Source of the DNA: Acetobacter sp. 46_36
Lineage (GTDB): Bacteria; Pseudomonadota; Alphaproteobacteria; RF32; CAG-239
DNA: 64,000 nt
Assembly (NCBI GenBank): GCA_001917135.1
Contig: MNTT01000015.1
Coordinates: forward strand, 295,040 to 359,039
Direction: 5' to 3'
The notes beneath the pieces were generated by a model, which was not told the DNA's origin, searched no databases, and saw only the letters and a program-made list of their open reading frames with translations. Positions 1 to 8,784 of this stretch are shown here, one piece after another; positions within the stretch are counted from its first letter, which is position 1; each line of letters starts with the position of its first letter. The position numbers and the translations under genes were made by a program.

Positions 1-230
1 ATGCTATTATCAGTGATCATCTCGGCGATGCATACTGGTTTGGCGGGCGTAAAAATGAAGCAGTGTTTCAGTGGAAACAGGCATTGTCTCAAAAAGAGGA
101 ACAAGAAGAGTTAAATGCAAAACAGGTAAAAAATAAAATAGAAAATGGATTAAAAAATATAAAAAAGCTTTCAATCCAAGATGAAAAAATCAAGAAAAAC
201 CTGCATAGTCTGAACGATATAACCGAATAA
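1..230 (+). CDS. C-terminal end of a TPR-repeat protein (5' truncated by window edge)
   Basis: An open frame enters from the left edge (first full codon at position 3) and stops with TAA at 228-230, giving 75 residues. The first part reads DHLGDAYWFGGRKNEAVFQW, the final tetratricopeptide unit seen at the C-terminus of alphaproteobacterial TPR proteins (DHLGDAYW..GR..EA.FQW). It is followed by a lysine/glutamate-rich helical tail. TPR proteins act as protein-interaction scaffolds; the partner cannot be told from this fragment. It points toward glmM, which is on the opposite strand, so the two genes converge. Confidence 0.75.
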   Translation, partial: AIISDHLGDAYWFGGRKNEAVFQWKQALSQKEEQEELNAKQVKNKIENGLKNIKKLSIQDEKIKKNLHSLNDITE

Positions 231-240
231 TTCAAGGGCT

Positions 241-267
241 GCCGCAAATATGCAAAATGTTTGCGGC
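241..267. terminator. Hairpin between convergent genes, weak terminator
   Basis: GCCGCAAA (241-248) pairs with TTTGCGGC (260-267) around an 11-nt loop, just past the TPR stop codon and before the 3' end of glmM. There is no clear T-run on either side, so intrinsic termination is only an inference from position. Confidence 0.35.
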
Positions 268-338
268 AATTCTCAGGCTATCATAAACACATATTTATAA
301 AAGAGTGTTGCCAACTCAAATATAAGCATGGAATAAAA

Positions 339-1703
339 TTATTTTTGATATTGTAAAATAAGCTGTTTTAAATGTTTCGCAAGCCGGGCAACCGTTTGTT
401 CGTCCTTTCCTTCAATCCGGAGTTTGATAACCGGTTCGGTGCCGGATTTTCTCGCAATCAGATTGCTGTTTTCGCCCAAAGTTTTCTTTGCGTCATTTAA
501 GGCTGTTTGGACATCATCATGTTCAAGGCTTTGCTGCATAAATTCTTTGGTTGAAAACCGGATATTTTCAATTAAACAGGGATAGGGGGAGAATATCGGA
601 AAAATTTCATTCATAGGCTTGTTGGTTTCCAAATAGGCCAAAGCCAAAATAATGGCTACGGCCAAAGCGTCGCCGCTTTTTGCGTATTGTGAAAGAACAA
701 TATGTCCCACAGGTTCTCCGCCTAGCGAGGAAAATTTTTCTTTCATTAAATCAATAACGTATCTTTCCCCGACCTTGCTTTGAAAATAAATAAAACCGTT
801 TTTACGCAGATATTCCCCCAGTCCCAGATTGGACCATTCTGTACTGATGACTGTGTTATTGTTGAGTTGTCCGTGTTTTTTTAGATATTGCGCCAAAAAA
901 CAGAGCAGTTGGTCTCCGTCAATAACCGTTCCCGTATTATCGACAAGAATAACCCGGTCGCCGTCCCCGTCAACCGCAATGCCAAAATGGGCATGGGCTT
1001 CTTTAACGGTTTGAGCCAGCTGTTCTGTGTGCTGGGAACCGCAGTTTTGATTAATGTTATACCCGTCCGGCTGATTATTGATTGAAATAATGCCGGCACC
1101 CAAATCCTTGAATGTCTGGGGAAGAATATAAGAATAAGCGCCGTTTGCGCAGTCAATAACCACCCGCAGCCCTTGCAGGGCTTTATAATTAGGTGCAATT
1201 TTGCGCATATTTTCAATATAGTCTTCAATAATTTCGTCTTTTTTGAAAATTTTTCCGAAACGCGTCTGTTTTGATGCTGGCGGTGTTTTTTCAGTTAAAT
1301 GATTTTGTTCTAAGAGTTTTTCAATTTTTACATAAAAGTCGTCGGAAAATTTGTCGCCACTCTGATTGATAAGCTTTATGCCGTTGTCTTGATAAGGGTT
1401 ATGTGATGCCGTAATCATTAAGGACATATCCACGCCGAGTTCTGGCGTTTTCAATGTAACCAACGGTGTAGGGACAATGCCCAGTAAAATAACGTCAATT
1501 CCGTTTGCCGTAAATCCGGCGCTTAGCGCTGCTTCAATCATATCTCCGGATATGCGCGTATCTTTGCCAATGGCTATTTTCTTTTTATCCGTGCACACCG
1601 TTTGGCTTAATATTTCTGCCAGGTTAAATGCAAAGTCCGCCGTCATCGGATAGAAACCGGCAACGCCTCTGACGCCGTCCGTACCGAATAATTTATTTGC
1701 CAT
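339..1703 (-). CDS. glmM: Phosphoglucosamine mutase
   Basis: GlmM converts glucosamine-6-phosphate to glucosamine-1-phosphate in the cytoplasm, feeding UDP-GlcNAc for peptidoglycan and lipid A. The 454-residue protein has the family length. It starts with MANKLFGTDGVRG, carries the phosphoserine loop MITASHNP, the Mg-binding loop DGDGDR and the phosphate-binding C-terminal RKSGTEP. The start at 1703 is preceded by GGAG at good spacing. In many alphaproteobacteria glmM lies near ftsH/folP; here its upstream neighbour is an outer-membrane protein gene with a hairpin between them, so it is probably transcribed separately. Confidence 0.95.
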   Translation of the reverse strand: MANKLFGTDGVRGVAGFYPMTADFAFNLAEILSQTVCTDKKKIAIGKDTRISGDMIEAALSAGFTANGIDVILLGIVPTPLVTLKTPELGVDMSLMITASHNPYQDNGIKLINQSGDKFSDDFYVKIEKLLEQNHLTEKTPPASKQTRFGKIFKKDEIIEDYIENMRKIAPNYKALQGLRVVIDCANGAYSYILPQTFKDLGAGIISINNQPDGYNINQNCGSQHTEQLAQTVKEAHAHFGIAVDGDGDRVILVDNTGTVIDGDQLLCFLAQYLKKHGQLNNNTVISTEWSNLGLGEYLRKNGFIYFQSKVGERYVIDLMKEKFSSLGGEPVGHIVLSQYAKSGDALAVAIILALAYLETNKPMNEIFPIFSPYPCLIENIRFSTKEFMQQSLEHDDVQTALNDAKKTLGENSNLIARKSGTEPVIKLRIEGKDEQTVARLAKHLKQLILQYQK

Positions 1704-1804
1704 TATATTGCTCCATATTGCACCGCATTAAATTTTCCTGCTTATTAGGCTAAAGCTATAAGCGGCATAATGCAAGCATATTGTATATTATGCTATAAAA
1801 TAAA

Positions 1805-1836
1805 TTGCCGCGGCATATAAGAACCAGCCGCGGCAA
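1805..1836 (-). terminator. Hairpin downstream of the outer-membrane protein gene
   Basis: TTGCCGCGG (1805-1813) and CCGCGGCAA (1828-1836) form a GC-rich 9-bp stem about 27 bp after the stop codon of the minus-strand barrel gene. The T-run on the minus strand is short, so it is a moderate terminator candidate separating this gene from glmM. Confidence 0.5.
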
Positions 1837-1862
1837 TAAAAAAGCAAAATTTACAAAAAAAC

Positions 1863-2477
1863 TTATAAAATGTATCTGACGCCAACGTAAACTTCTTGGT
1901 CGGTTACGCTTGTTTTCCCGTTAAATTCGTCTAAATCGCCCATATCGTAGTAGCGGTACCCGACATCAAGATTCAGTCTGTTTGTCAGCTTTGCTGATAT
2001 ACCGGCACCCAATGACCAGGTAAAACTATCATCGTCCATCTTAAGCTTGGTACCGATACTGTTATTTGTTATAGTCAACTTATGGTTAGTCCAGCCGATA
2101 CCGGCGTCAACAAACGGCGTAAACCAAGAATACGGAAAAAAGTCATAATAAACAATGAACATGTATGATTGTGATCTGAATTTTCCTTTTGCATAGCTTG
2201 AGATATTTTCGCTGTTGGCTTTTCTCCACATATATTCTATTTCGGTTCTGAAATGCTCGTGTCTGTAACCAATTCCGCCGGAAGCAATAAATCTTTTCTT
2301 GTCAACGACATAGTGGGAAAAACTGTTTCCGACTCCGCTTCTGTCGTCATCAACTTCATACTCTGCATACCCGGCGCGCCCGGCCAGATAAAATCCGTCA
2401 CATTCGGCAGCTGCTTTTTCTGCCGTGAAAATAAAGGCCAAAGCCAGAATTGCCGTAAAAATTTTATTGTTTGTCAT
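1863..2477 (-). CDS. Outer-membrane beta-barrel surface protein (OmpA-like/opacity-type porin)
   Basis: A 204-residue protein with a signal peptide (about residues 1-24, ending AEKAAAE), followed by alternating aromatic/hydrophobic segments typical of an 8-stranded barrel (for example YEVDDDRSGVG, FRTEIEYMWRKA, LNLDVGYRYYDMGD) and a C-terminal strand EVYVGVRYIL. This matches small surface-antigen barrels found in alphaproteobacteria, which sit in the outer membrane; their ligands are usually unknown. It is monocistronic, with a hairpin at 1805-1836 behind it and rnpB diverging from it. The exact family within the barrel group is not resolved. Confidence 0.8.
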   Translation of the reverse strand: MTNNKIFTAILALAFIFTAEKAAAECDGFYLAGRAGYAEYEVDDDRSGVGNSFSHYVVDKKRFIASGGIGYRHEHFRTEIEYMWRKANSENISSYAKGKFRSQSYMFIVYYDFFPYSWFTPFVDAGIGWTNHKLTITNNSIGTKLKMDDDSFTWSLGAGISAKLTNRLNLDVGYRYYDMGDLDEFNGKTSVTDQEVYVGVRYIL

Positions 2478-2601
2478 TAAAGAAACTCCGTTTCACTAGT
2501 CCTGAATTTAATTCGTAGACAAAATAACACAAAATTTAAACAAAACAAGTAAAAAATTAACAAAAGGTAAATTTTTTTTGTAAAAGTATATTTTTTTCTA
2601 T

Positions 2602-2630
2602 TTTTCCCTCAAAAGCGTTGATTTTATAAT
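2602..2630 (+). promoter_or_regulatory. Probable rnpB promoter
   Basis: A perfect -10 TATAAT at 2625-2630 sits about 20 bp before the mature 5' end of RNase P RNA. The matching -35 (TTTTCC near 2602-2607) is weak. The surrounding DNA is very AT-rich and also holds the divergent promoter of the barrel gene. Confidence 0.5.
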
Positions 2631-2651
2631 AATATGTGTTAAACCTTAAAA

Positions 2652-3046
2652 CCAAGGTGGTTGGATAGCTGCGCCGGGATTTCTTCCGGTGAGGAAAGTC
2701 CGAGCGTCATGGAAACGGGGCACCGGATAACGTCCGGCTGGAGAAATCTAAGGGAAAGTGCCACAGAAAATTACCGCCAAAATTATTTTGGTAAGGTTGA
2801 AAAGGCGAGGTAAGAGCTCACCGCAAAGATAGTAATATCCTTTGGCAAGGCAAACCCTGCCCGACGCAAGACCAAATTAGGAGGGCGGCTTTAAGCCGTT
2901 ACATGGGGCGTTTCCACCCTGCTCCAGAGGTAGGTCGCTCGAACCGAATGGCGACATTCGGTCCAGATGAATAGCTATCGCTTTGAATCTTTGCCTTCGG
3001 GTAAAGCAAATGACAAGTACAGAACTCGGCTTACAGACCACCTTTG
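2652..3046 (+). ncRNA. rnpB: RNase P RNA (type A)
   Basis: The catalytic RNA that matures tRNA 5' ends. The universally conserved GAGGAAAGTCCGAGC lies at 2691-2705, the 3' domain carries ACAGAACTCGGCTTACAG (3019-3036), and the ends pair through AAGGTGGT at the 5' side and ACCACCTT at the 3' side (P1 helix). Boundaries follow that helix, so they are good to a few bases. The 3' end is only about 20 bp from the lpxC start codon, an unusually tight arrangement; a T-rich stretch (TTTGATTTTTTA) follows P1. Confidence 0.95.
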
Positions 3047-3066
3047 ATTTTTTATGGGAGAGAATA

Positions 3067-3921
3067 ATGCAGTATCAGCACACGTTAAAAAATGCTATTG
3101 AAATAAAGGGAATAGGACTGCACTCCGGTTGTACTGCCGTAATGACGATAGAGCCTGCTCCGGAAAATCACGGCATTCGGTTTCAACGGACTGATATTGC
3201 GGGAGTTGAAACGATTCCGGCATTGTATTCTAATGTCGTTGATACAAGGAATTGTACCTGCTTAGGTGCCTCTCCGCAAAATATCGTCAGTACGATAGAA
3301 CATATAATGTCGGTCTTTTATATCCTCGGCATAGATAATGCGCTGGTTAAGGTTAATAATCCCGAGGTTCCGATTCTTGACGGCAGCGGCCGCGAATTTC
3401 TGCGTATTTTGCAATCGGCGGAATTGGCTGTTCAAAATGCCCCGCGCTGTATTTTGAAAGTTTCCCGCGAGGTCAGGTTTGAAGATGGCAAAGGCGCAAG
3501 CATAACGCTGTTGCCGGCAGAGACTCTGCACATTTGCTTTGATATAGAGTTCCCTTCCAAAATTGTCGGACATCAGAATTTTGATAAAGACATAACCAAA
3601 GAAGTCTTTGCCACGGAAATTGCTCCGTGCCGGACTTTCTGCGAAAAATATCAGGTCGACTATCTGCAGTCAATCGGACTGATAAAAGGCGGTTCGCTGG
3701 ACAATGCTGTTGTTTTGGATGGAGAAACGATATTGAATCCCGGCGGTTTTCGCGTGCCGAATGAATGTGTAAACCACAAAGTAATGGATACCATTGGTGA
3801 TTTATATACTTCGGGGTATTATATATTGGCAAAAGTTGTTGCCAACAGAAGCGGACATTATCATAATAACGAAATCCTGAAACAGCTGTTTGCTTCTGCG
3901 GATAATTATGAAATACTGTAA
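3067..3921 (+). CDS. lpxC: UDP-3-O-acyl-N-acetylglucosamine deacetylase
   Basis: LpxC is the committed, Zn-dependent step of lipid A synthesis in the cytoplasm. The 284-residue protein begins MQYQHTLKNAIEIKGIGLHSG and has the catalytic/zinc motifs EHIM (Glu and first His ligand), HKVMDTIGD (second His and Asp ligands) and SGHYHNN (catalytic His). The start is ATG at 3067 with GGGAG upstream; the longer open frame from 2983 would run through the 3' domain of RNase P RNA and is rejected. It leads the lpxC-bamD-recN cluster typical of alphaproteobacteria. Confidence 0.95.
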   Translation: MQYQHTLKNAIEIKGIGLHSGCTAVMTIEPAPENHGIRFQRTDIAGVETIPALYSNVVDTRNCTCLGASPQNIVSTIEHIMSVFYILGIDNALVKVNNPEVPILDGSGREFLRILQSAELAVQNAPRCILKVSREVRFEDGKGASITLLPAETLHICFDIEFPSKIVGHQNFDKDITKEVFATEIAPCRTFCEKYQVDYLQSIGLIKGGSLDNAVVLDGETILNPGGFRVPNECVNHKVMDTIGDLYTSGYYILAKVVANRSGHYHNNEILKQLFASADNYEIL

Positions 3922-3936
3922 GAGAGGGAAAAGAGG

Positions 3937-4686
3937 ATGAAAAAGATTCTGTATGTACTGCCGGTCATTGGTTTGATGTTCCTTTCCGCTTGTGCTTCAA
4001 CGGAAGAACCCGTCAATGACGAGGACAAAAGCGCGGAAACCCTGTATAACGAAGCTTACGATTATCTGAACAAAACGTCTTATCAGAAAGCAGCGGAGAC
4101 GTTTGATAAGGTTGAAATGGAACACCCGTATTCCAAATGGGCAACCAAGTCCAAGCTGATGAGTGCGTATTCGTATTATAAGGACGAAAAATACGACGAT
4201 GCCATTGCCGCGCTGGATCGTTATATTCGTTTGCATCCCGGTAACAAAGATGTTGCCTATGCCTTTTATCTCAAAGGCGTCTGCTATTACGACCAGATTG
4301 CGCCGTCTCAAAAAGAACAGTCGGCAACCCGCGATGCATATGAAACTTTTTCTCAGGTTATCGCGATGTTTCCGGACAGCGAATATGCTGCCGATGCCAA
4401 AGCCAAAATGGCGTTGATAGAAGACCACCTTGCCGGGCATGAAATGAGTGTCGGGCGTTATTATCTGGAAAATAAAGAATACATTTCCGCATTGAACCGT
4501 TTCTCAACCGTAACAGATGTTTACCAGACAACCAGCCAGATAGAAGAAGCTCTGTACCGTGAGATAGAAATATATACGCTGCTGGGCTTGGACAGTGAAG
4601 CTGTAAAAAAAGAAGAAATCTTGCGCCGCAACTATCCTGACGGCAAGTGGACTGCAATGGCTGCAAAGTTAATCGCAAAGGACTGA
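3937..4686 (+). CDS. bamD: Outer-membrane assembly lipoprotein BamD
   Basis: BamD is the essential lipoprotein partner of BamA in folding outer-membrane proteins. The 249-residue protein has a lipoprotein signal ending LSAC (Cys19), then tandem TPR units (AETLYNEAYDYL, AAETFDKVEMEHPYS, DAIAALDRYIRLHPGNK, AYETFSQVIAMFPDSEYA) and the conserved segment VGRYYLENKEYISAL. The RBS is GAGGG/GAGG just before the start, 15 bp after lpxC, indicating cotranscription with lpxC and recN. bamA lies elsewhere in the window (49198-51450). Confidence 0.93.
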   Translation: MKKILYVLPVIGLMFLSACASTEEPVNDEDKSAETLYNEAYDYLNKTSYQKAAETFDKVEMEHPYSKWATKSKLMSAYSYYKDEKYDDAIAALDRYIRLHPGNKDVAYAFYLKGVCYYDQIAPSQKEQSATRDAYETFSQVIAMFPDSEYAADAKAKMALIEDHLAGHEMSVGRYYLENKEYISALNRFSTVTDVYQTTSQIEEALYREIEIYTLLGLDSEAVKKEEILRRNYPDGKWTAMAAKLIAKD

Positions 4687-4695
4687 TTTTCACTG

Positions 4696-6378
4696 ATGCT
4701 CAAGACCCTATCCATAAGAAATGTCGTCCTGATAGACAGTTTGGACATAGATTTTTCCGGCGGTCTGACGGTTTTGAGCGGTGAAACCGGCGCCGGCAAG
4801 TCCATTCTGCTGGATTCGCTTGGGCTTTTGCTGGGCAGCCGTTCCGAGTCGTCACTTGTGCGAACCGGGGCGGACAAACTGTCCGTAACCGGCGTTTTTG
4901 AAGTCCGTCCGGACAATAAAATTTATGACATTGCCGCGGAATATGATTTGGAAGTGGACGGCGATATCATCATTAAGCGGACGATTTCCGCTGACGGGCG
5001 CGGCAAAATACTCTTTAATGACCAGATAATCACCTTAAAGCTGTTGCGGGAATTAAGCCGCTGCTTGATAGAAATTCACGGCCAGCACGATAATCAGGGA
5101 TTACTAAATCCGGCGACCCATTGTGATATTTTGGACAGTTGCGGTGCTTGCGGGAAAGAGCTTGCAGCTGTCAGAGAGGCTTTTTCCGCTTATAAAACTG
5201 CCGCTGCTGCGCTTCGCAGCCGTGAAGAAGCCCTTAACAAAGCAAAAGAAGACGAAGAAAATCTGAAACACTGGGTGCAGGAACTAAACAAGCTGGCACC
5301 AAAAAAAGGTGAGGAAGAAACTTTGCGTATCCGTCGCAGCGAACTGATGAATGCCGAAAAGATAATAGAAAAAATGAACGCCGCTTATGCTTATCTTAAT
5401 GGCAGCAGCTCTGTATTAGACAGTATAGCCAAAGCGCAAAACGCCATTTCCCGCGTCAACGAAATTGTAAATAACAAATACGCCGATATTGAGCAAAATC
5501 TGGAAACGGCACTTTACAGCCTCAATGACGCGGTGGAACGCATAGAAGCCGGTTCGGCGGACGTTTCATTAAACCAAAATGAGATTGACGATATAGAAAC
5601 ACGGCTGTTTGCGCTGCGCAGCGTTGCCAAAAAACACCGAACGGAAATAGATATGCTGCCCGAAAAGCAGGAAGAATTATCTGCTGCCCTGCAAAATCTG
5701 CAAAACGGCGAAGACAGTCTGCGCGAATTGCAGGAAGAGGTCAGGCGCTTGCGTGAAGCCTATATTGCCGCGGCGTCAAAGTTAAGCGAAAAGCGCATTA
5801 AAACCGCTGCCAAACTGGATAAAAGCATTATGCGCGAACTTCCGCCGCTGAAAATGGAAAAAGCCGTTTTCAGAACTTCCGTAATCTCAAAAGAAGAAAG
5901 CCAGTGGTCGGAAAAAGGTTGGGATTCCGTTTGTTTTGAGGTATCAACCAACCCTAATACCCCGATGGGTGCGTTGAATAAGATAGCTTCCGGAGGCGAA
6001 CTGTCGCGTTTTATGCTGGCATTAAAGGTAAACCTTGCGCAGACTTCCAGTCAGGAAACGCTGATTTTTGACGAGATAGATACAGGTATCGGCGGCGCTA
6101 CGGCAGAAGCGGTGGGCGAGCGTCTGGCGCGTTTGGCGGAAAAGGTGCAGGTCATGGTTGTAACTCATTCCCCGCAGGTTGCCGCATTCGGCAGTGAACA
6201 TTTTAAGGTGGAAAAAACAACTCAAAATGACATTACGACAACCAGGCTGGAAAAATTAACTGCCGCGGGCAAGGTTGAAGAAATCGCCCGTATGCTTGCC
6301 GGAGAAAAAATTACCAAAGAAGCGCGTGCTGCGGCTCATGTTTTGCTGAACAAAGATAAAAACCCGGTATTATTTTAA
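4696..6378 (+). CDS. recN: DNA repair ATPase RecN
   Basis: RecN is an SMC-like ATPase acting in double-strand break repair on the nucleoid. The 560-residue protein has the Walker A GETGAGKS near residue 30, long central coiled-coil arms (about 150-370), the ABC signature ASGGELSRFMLALK and Walker B LIFDEIDTGIGG near the C-terminus. It follows bamD by 9 bp. No clear terminator was seen in the 198 bp after its stop; that stretch shows no other gene and meets the convergent LOG gene. Confidence 0.95.
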   Translation: MLKTLSIRNVVLIDSLDIDFSGGLTVLSGETGAGKSILLDSLGLLLGSRSESSLVRTGADKLSVTGVFEVRPDNKIYDIAAEYDLEVDGDIIIKRTISADGRGKILFNDQIITLKLLRELSRCLIEIHGQHDNQGLLNPATHCDILDSCGACGKELAAVREAFSAYKTAAAALRSREEALNKAKEDEENLKHWVQELNKLAPKKGEEETLRIRRSELMNAEKIIEKMNAAYAYLNGSSSVLDSIAKAQNAISRVNEIVNNKYADIEQNLETALYSLNDAVERIEAGSADVSLNQNEIDDIETRLFALRSVAKKHRTEIDMLPEKQEELSAALQNLQNGEDSLRELQEEVRRLREAYIAAASKLSEKRIKTAAKLDKSIMRELPPLKMEKAVFRTSVISKEESQWSEKGWDSVCFEVSTNPNTPMGALNKIASGGELSRFMLALKVNLAQTSSQETLIFDEIDTGIGGATAEAVGERLARLAEKVQVMVVTHSPQVAAFGSEHFKVEKTTQNDITTTRLEKLTAAGKVEEIARMLAGEKITKEARAAAHVLLNKDKNPVLF

Positions 6379-6576
6379 TTGGTTTCAGCCCTTTCCATTA
6401 TACTTTGCTGAGTTTATCCCTGTTGCATCACGCTTGCATAGCCTTTGACTATTCCAAAGATTGCCATTTACATATCCAACACGGCATCAGAGCGTTTATG
6501 TTATGGTTTTCACTGCTTCCTATGTTGCCGCTCTTTTTCTTTTGCATAGCAAAATTATATTTCCGGCTGTCAGATC

Positions 6577-7530
6577 CTATAACTTCCCCTGTCTTCGTTT
6601 TAAGCGTGACAATTTATAGCTGACAACGGACGTATCTCTTCCTGTTTTGGCCAGACGGTCATACATACGTTCAATTTCTTTTTCCAGATATGCCGTTTCA
6701 ATTTCATTGTCTAAGGCGACTTTTTCTTCAGCATTCCCCAAACCCCGGATGCTGCATACTTCGCGTATAATATCAACCACATCTTTTCCCGAATTTTGCC
6801 GTTTCCGGATAAAATAGGGCAATTCGTAAACCAGCTGTCGGGTATTGTCATAAACTTTATCGCCGTCACAACATTTGTCGTATTTGTTTTTCAGCAGGCT
6901 GAAAGCGACTTCCAGTTCAAAATCATTATCAACAACGACAAACGGTACCGGGTCGGAAAAACCTTTATTGGAAATGGATTTAAGAAATTCAAGCAAATGA
7001 TGGAAAAAACCGCTGATATTGTAAAGAATAAAAGGTTTTCTTTGCAGCAACCCGTCCTGCATGGCTACGCAATCATACGCAAGCTCATCCAATGTTCCGA
7101 CGCCACCCGGAGCAAATACGACAAAATCGGCATTCAGTAGCCTTTGTTTGCGCTCTTCTAATGTTTTCGCAAAAATAACGTTAATATGCTTCAGCATAAT
7201 ATCGTCTGAATCATAAAGCTTATAATATTCTTCGGTTGTAATCCCCTGAATGGGAAATTCAGGTGCCGGACAATGTTGTTTTTCATTCCACGCATCCATC
7301 ACGCCGCGGGCAACTGCTCCCATAATACCTGAATTGGATAAGCCAAAATCAAGTTTAAATCCCATCTCGACAATTTTTTTGCCCAGAGTGTACGCCTCCT
7401 TGACATAAACCGGATTATGGCCGCCGCGCGAACCCCCGGCAACAAAGACGCGGATACCGTCTTTTTCATTTTCTTTAATAAATGCGGAGAGTAGTTCTTC
7501 GCTGTTGTTGCAGTTCGGTTGGTTTTTCAT
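6577..7530 (-). CDS. LOG-family (lysine decarboxylase-like) nucleotide phosphoribohydrolase
   Basis: The protein (317 residues) has the LOG fold signature: FVAGGSRGGHNPVYVKEA at the N-terminus and the catalytic PGGVGTLDE motif in the middle. LOG proteins hydrolyse cytokinin-type or other nucleoside 5'-monophosphates to free base plus ribose 5-phosphate. It is clearly longer than the usual roughly 190-residue bacterial LOG, with about 100 extra C-terminal residues that are charged and probably helical (YLEKEIERMYDRLAKTGRD). RBS GAGGAG precedes the start. It is the last gene of the minus-strand group after tgt, 84 bp away. The substrate is not known. Confidence 0.8.
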   Translation of the reverse strand: MKNQPNCNNSEELLSAFIKENEKDGIRVFVAGGSRGGHNPVYVKEAYTLGKKIVEMGFKLDFGLSNSGIMGAVARGVMDAWNEKQHCPAPEFPIQGITTEEYYKLYDSDDIMLKHINVIFAKTLEERKQRLLNADFVVFAPGGVGTLDELAYDCVAMQDGLLQRKPFILYNISGFFHHLLEFLKSISNKGFSDPVPFVVVDNDFELEVAFSLLKNKYDKCCDGDKVYDNTRQLVYELPYFIRKRQNSGKDVVDIIREVCSIRGLGNAEEKVALDNEIETAYLEKEIERMYDRLAKTGRDTSVVSYKLSRLKRRQGKL

Positions 7531-7614
7531 AGCGTCATCTCCTCTCTTAAAATTTTTGCCGCCTTAAAAATTCTGCCGCACGCTGTCCGGTGCAAATTCG
7601 GATTTTTATCCGTT

Positions 7615-8742
7615 TCAAGCCAGTTCTTCAATGTCTCCCTGCTTCTGTTTTTGATAAAATTCTTTGGCAAATTCATCAAGCCTGTCTTCAGCCAAAGCTT
7701 TACGGATTCCCTGCATCAGCCGCTCATAATACCGGATATTATGCCAGCTTAACAGCATAACGGCCAAAATTTCGTTACATTTTTGCAAGTGGTGAATATA
7801 AGCACGGGAATAATTACGGCACAGAGGACAGTCGCATCCGGCTTCTACCGGCCTCGGATCTTCACGGTGTCGGGCGTTGCGAATGTTTATGGGGCCGTAC
7901 TCCGTAAAAGCCTGTGCCGTTCTGCCGGAACGAGTAGGCATAACGCAGTCAAACATATCTACTCCGCGCAACACTGCACCGACGATGTCGTCGGGTTTTC
8001 CGACACCCATAAGGTAACGGGGTTTATCTTCCGGCAGCATACCCGGCGCATAGTCCAGAACCTCAAACATCTTGTCCTGTCCTTCGCCGACGGCCAGCCC
8101 GCCTATGGCATAACCGTCAAATCCGATTGCCTTTAATTTCTCAGCAGATTCCCTGCGTAAATCTTCATAAACACTGCCCTGCTGGATTCCGAAAATGCCG
8201 TATCCGTCGCGATCCTGAAAAGCGTCACGGCTGCGCTTTGCCCAGCGCATTGAGCGTTGCATGGATATTTTAGCTTCTTCAAACGTTGCCGGAAACGGTG
8301 TGCATTCATCCAAACTCATCGTTATATTAGAATCAAGCTTATGCTGGATGCCGATGGATTCTTCCGGTGTCAGGAAAAAAAGCTTGCCGTCAACATGAGA
8401 TTTGAAGCTGACGCCTTCTTCAGTCAGTTTCCTCAACCCTTTAAGGCTCATAACCTGAAATCCGCCGGAATCGGTTAATATTGGTCGGTGCCAGTTCATA
8501 AACTTATGCAACCCGCCCATTTTTTCCACCAAATCAGCTCCCGGCCGCAGCATAAGGTGATATGTATTACCCAAAATAATTTCAGCCCCGGTCGATTCCA
8601 CCGATTCCGGCAGCATGGCCTTGACTGTGCCGCAGGTTCCGACCGGCATAAACGCCGGCGTGTTGACAATGCCGTGTTTGGTATGCAGCTTTCCCAGCCG
8701 CGATTTATTATGTTTTTTTAAGATTTCAAATTTAAGTGCCAT
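7615..8742 (-). CDS. tgt: tRNA-guanine transglycosylase (queuine tRNA-ribosyltransferase)
   Basis: Tgt replaces guanine 34 with the queuosine precursor in GUN anticodon tRNAs. The 375-residue protein has LTDSGGFQVMSL (active-site Asp and substrate pocket), GIQQGSVYEDLR, GLAVGEGQ, FDCVMPTRSGRTA and the zinc site (CDCPLCRNYSRAYIHH). RBS AAGGAA lies upstream. It sits 42 bp after the J-domain gene on the same strand. No other queuosine genes are in the window. Confidence 0.95.
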   Translation of the reverse strand: MALKFEILKKHNKSRLGKLHTKHGIVNTPAFMPVGTCGTVKAMLPESVESTGAEIILGNTYHLMLRPGADLVEKMGGLHKFMNWHRPILTDSGGFQVMSLKGLRKLTEEGVSFKSHVDGKLFFLTPEESIGIQHKLDSNITMSLDECTPFPATFEEAKISMQRSMRWAKRSRDAFQDRDGYGIFGIQQGSVYEDLRRESAEKLKAIGFDGYAIGGLAVGEGQDKMFEVLDYAPGMLPEDKPRYLMGVGKPDDIVGAVLRGVDMFDCVMPTRSGRTAQAFTEYGPINIRNARHREDPRPVEAGCDCPLCRNYSRAYIHHLQKCNEILAVMLLSWHNIRYYERLMQGIRKALAEDRLDEFAKEFYQKQKQGDIEELA

Positions 8743-8784
8743 TTTTGTTTCCTTTTTTATTTGTTAAAACTGTTATCAGTTTTA

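Noticed and set aside
2983..3066. N-terminal extension of LpxC (28 residues) from ATG 2983
   Set aside because: These codons lie inside the conserved 3' domain of RNase P RNA; the RBS and the family N-terminus support ATG 3067.
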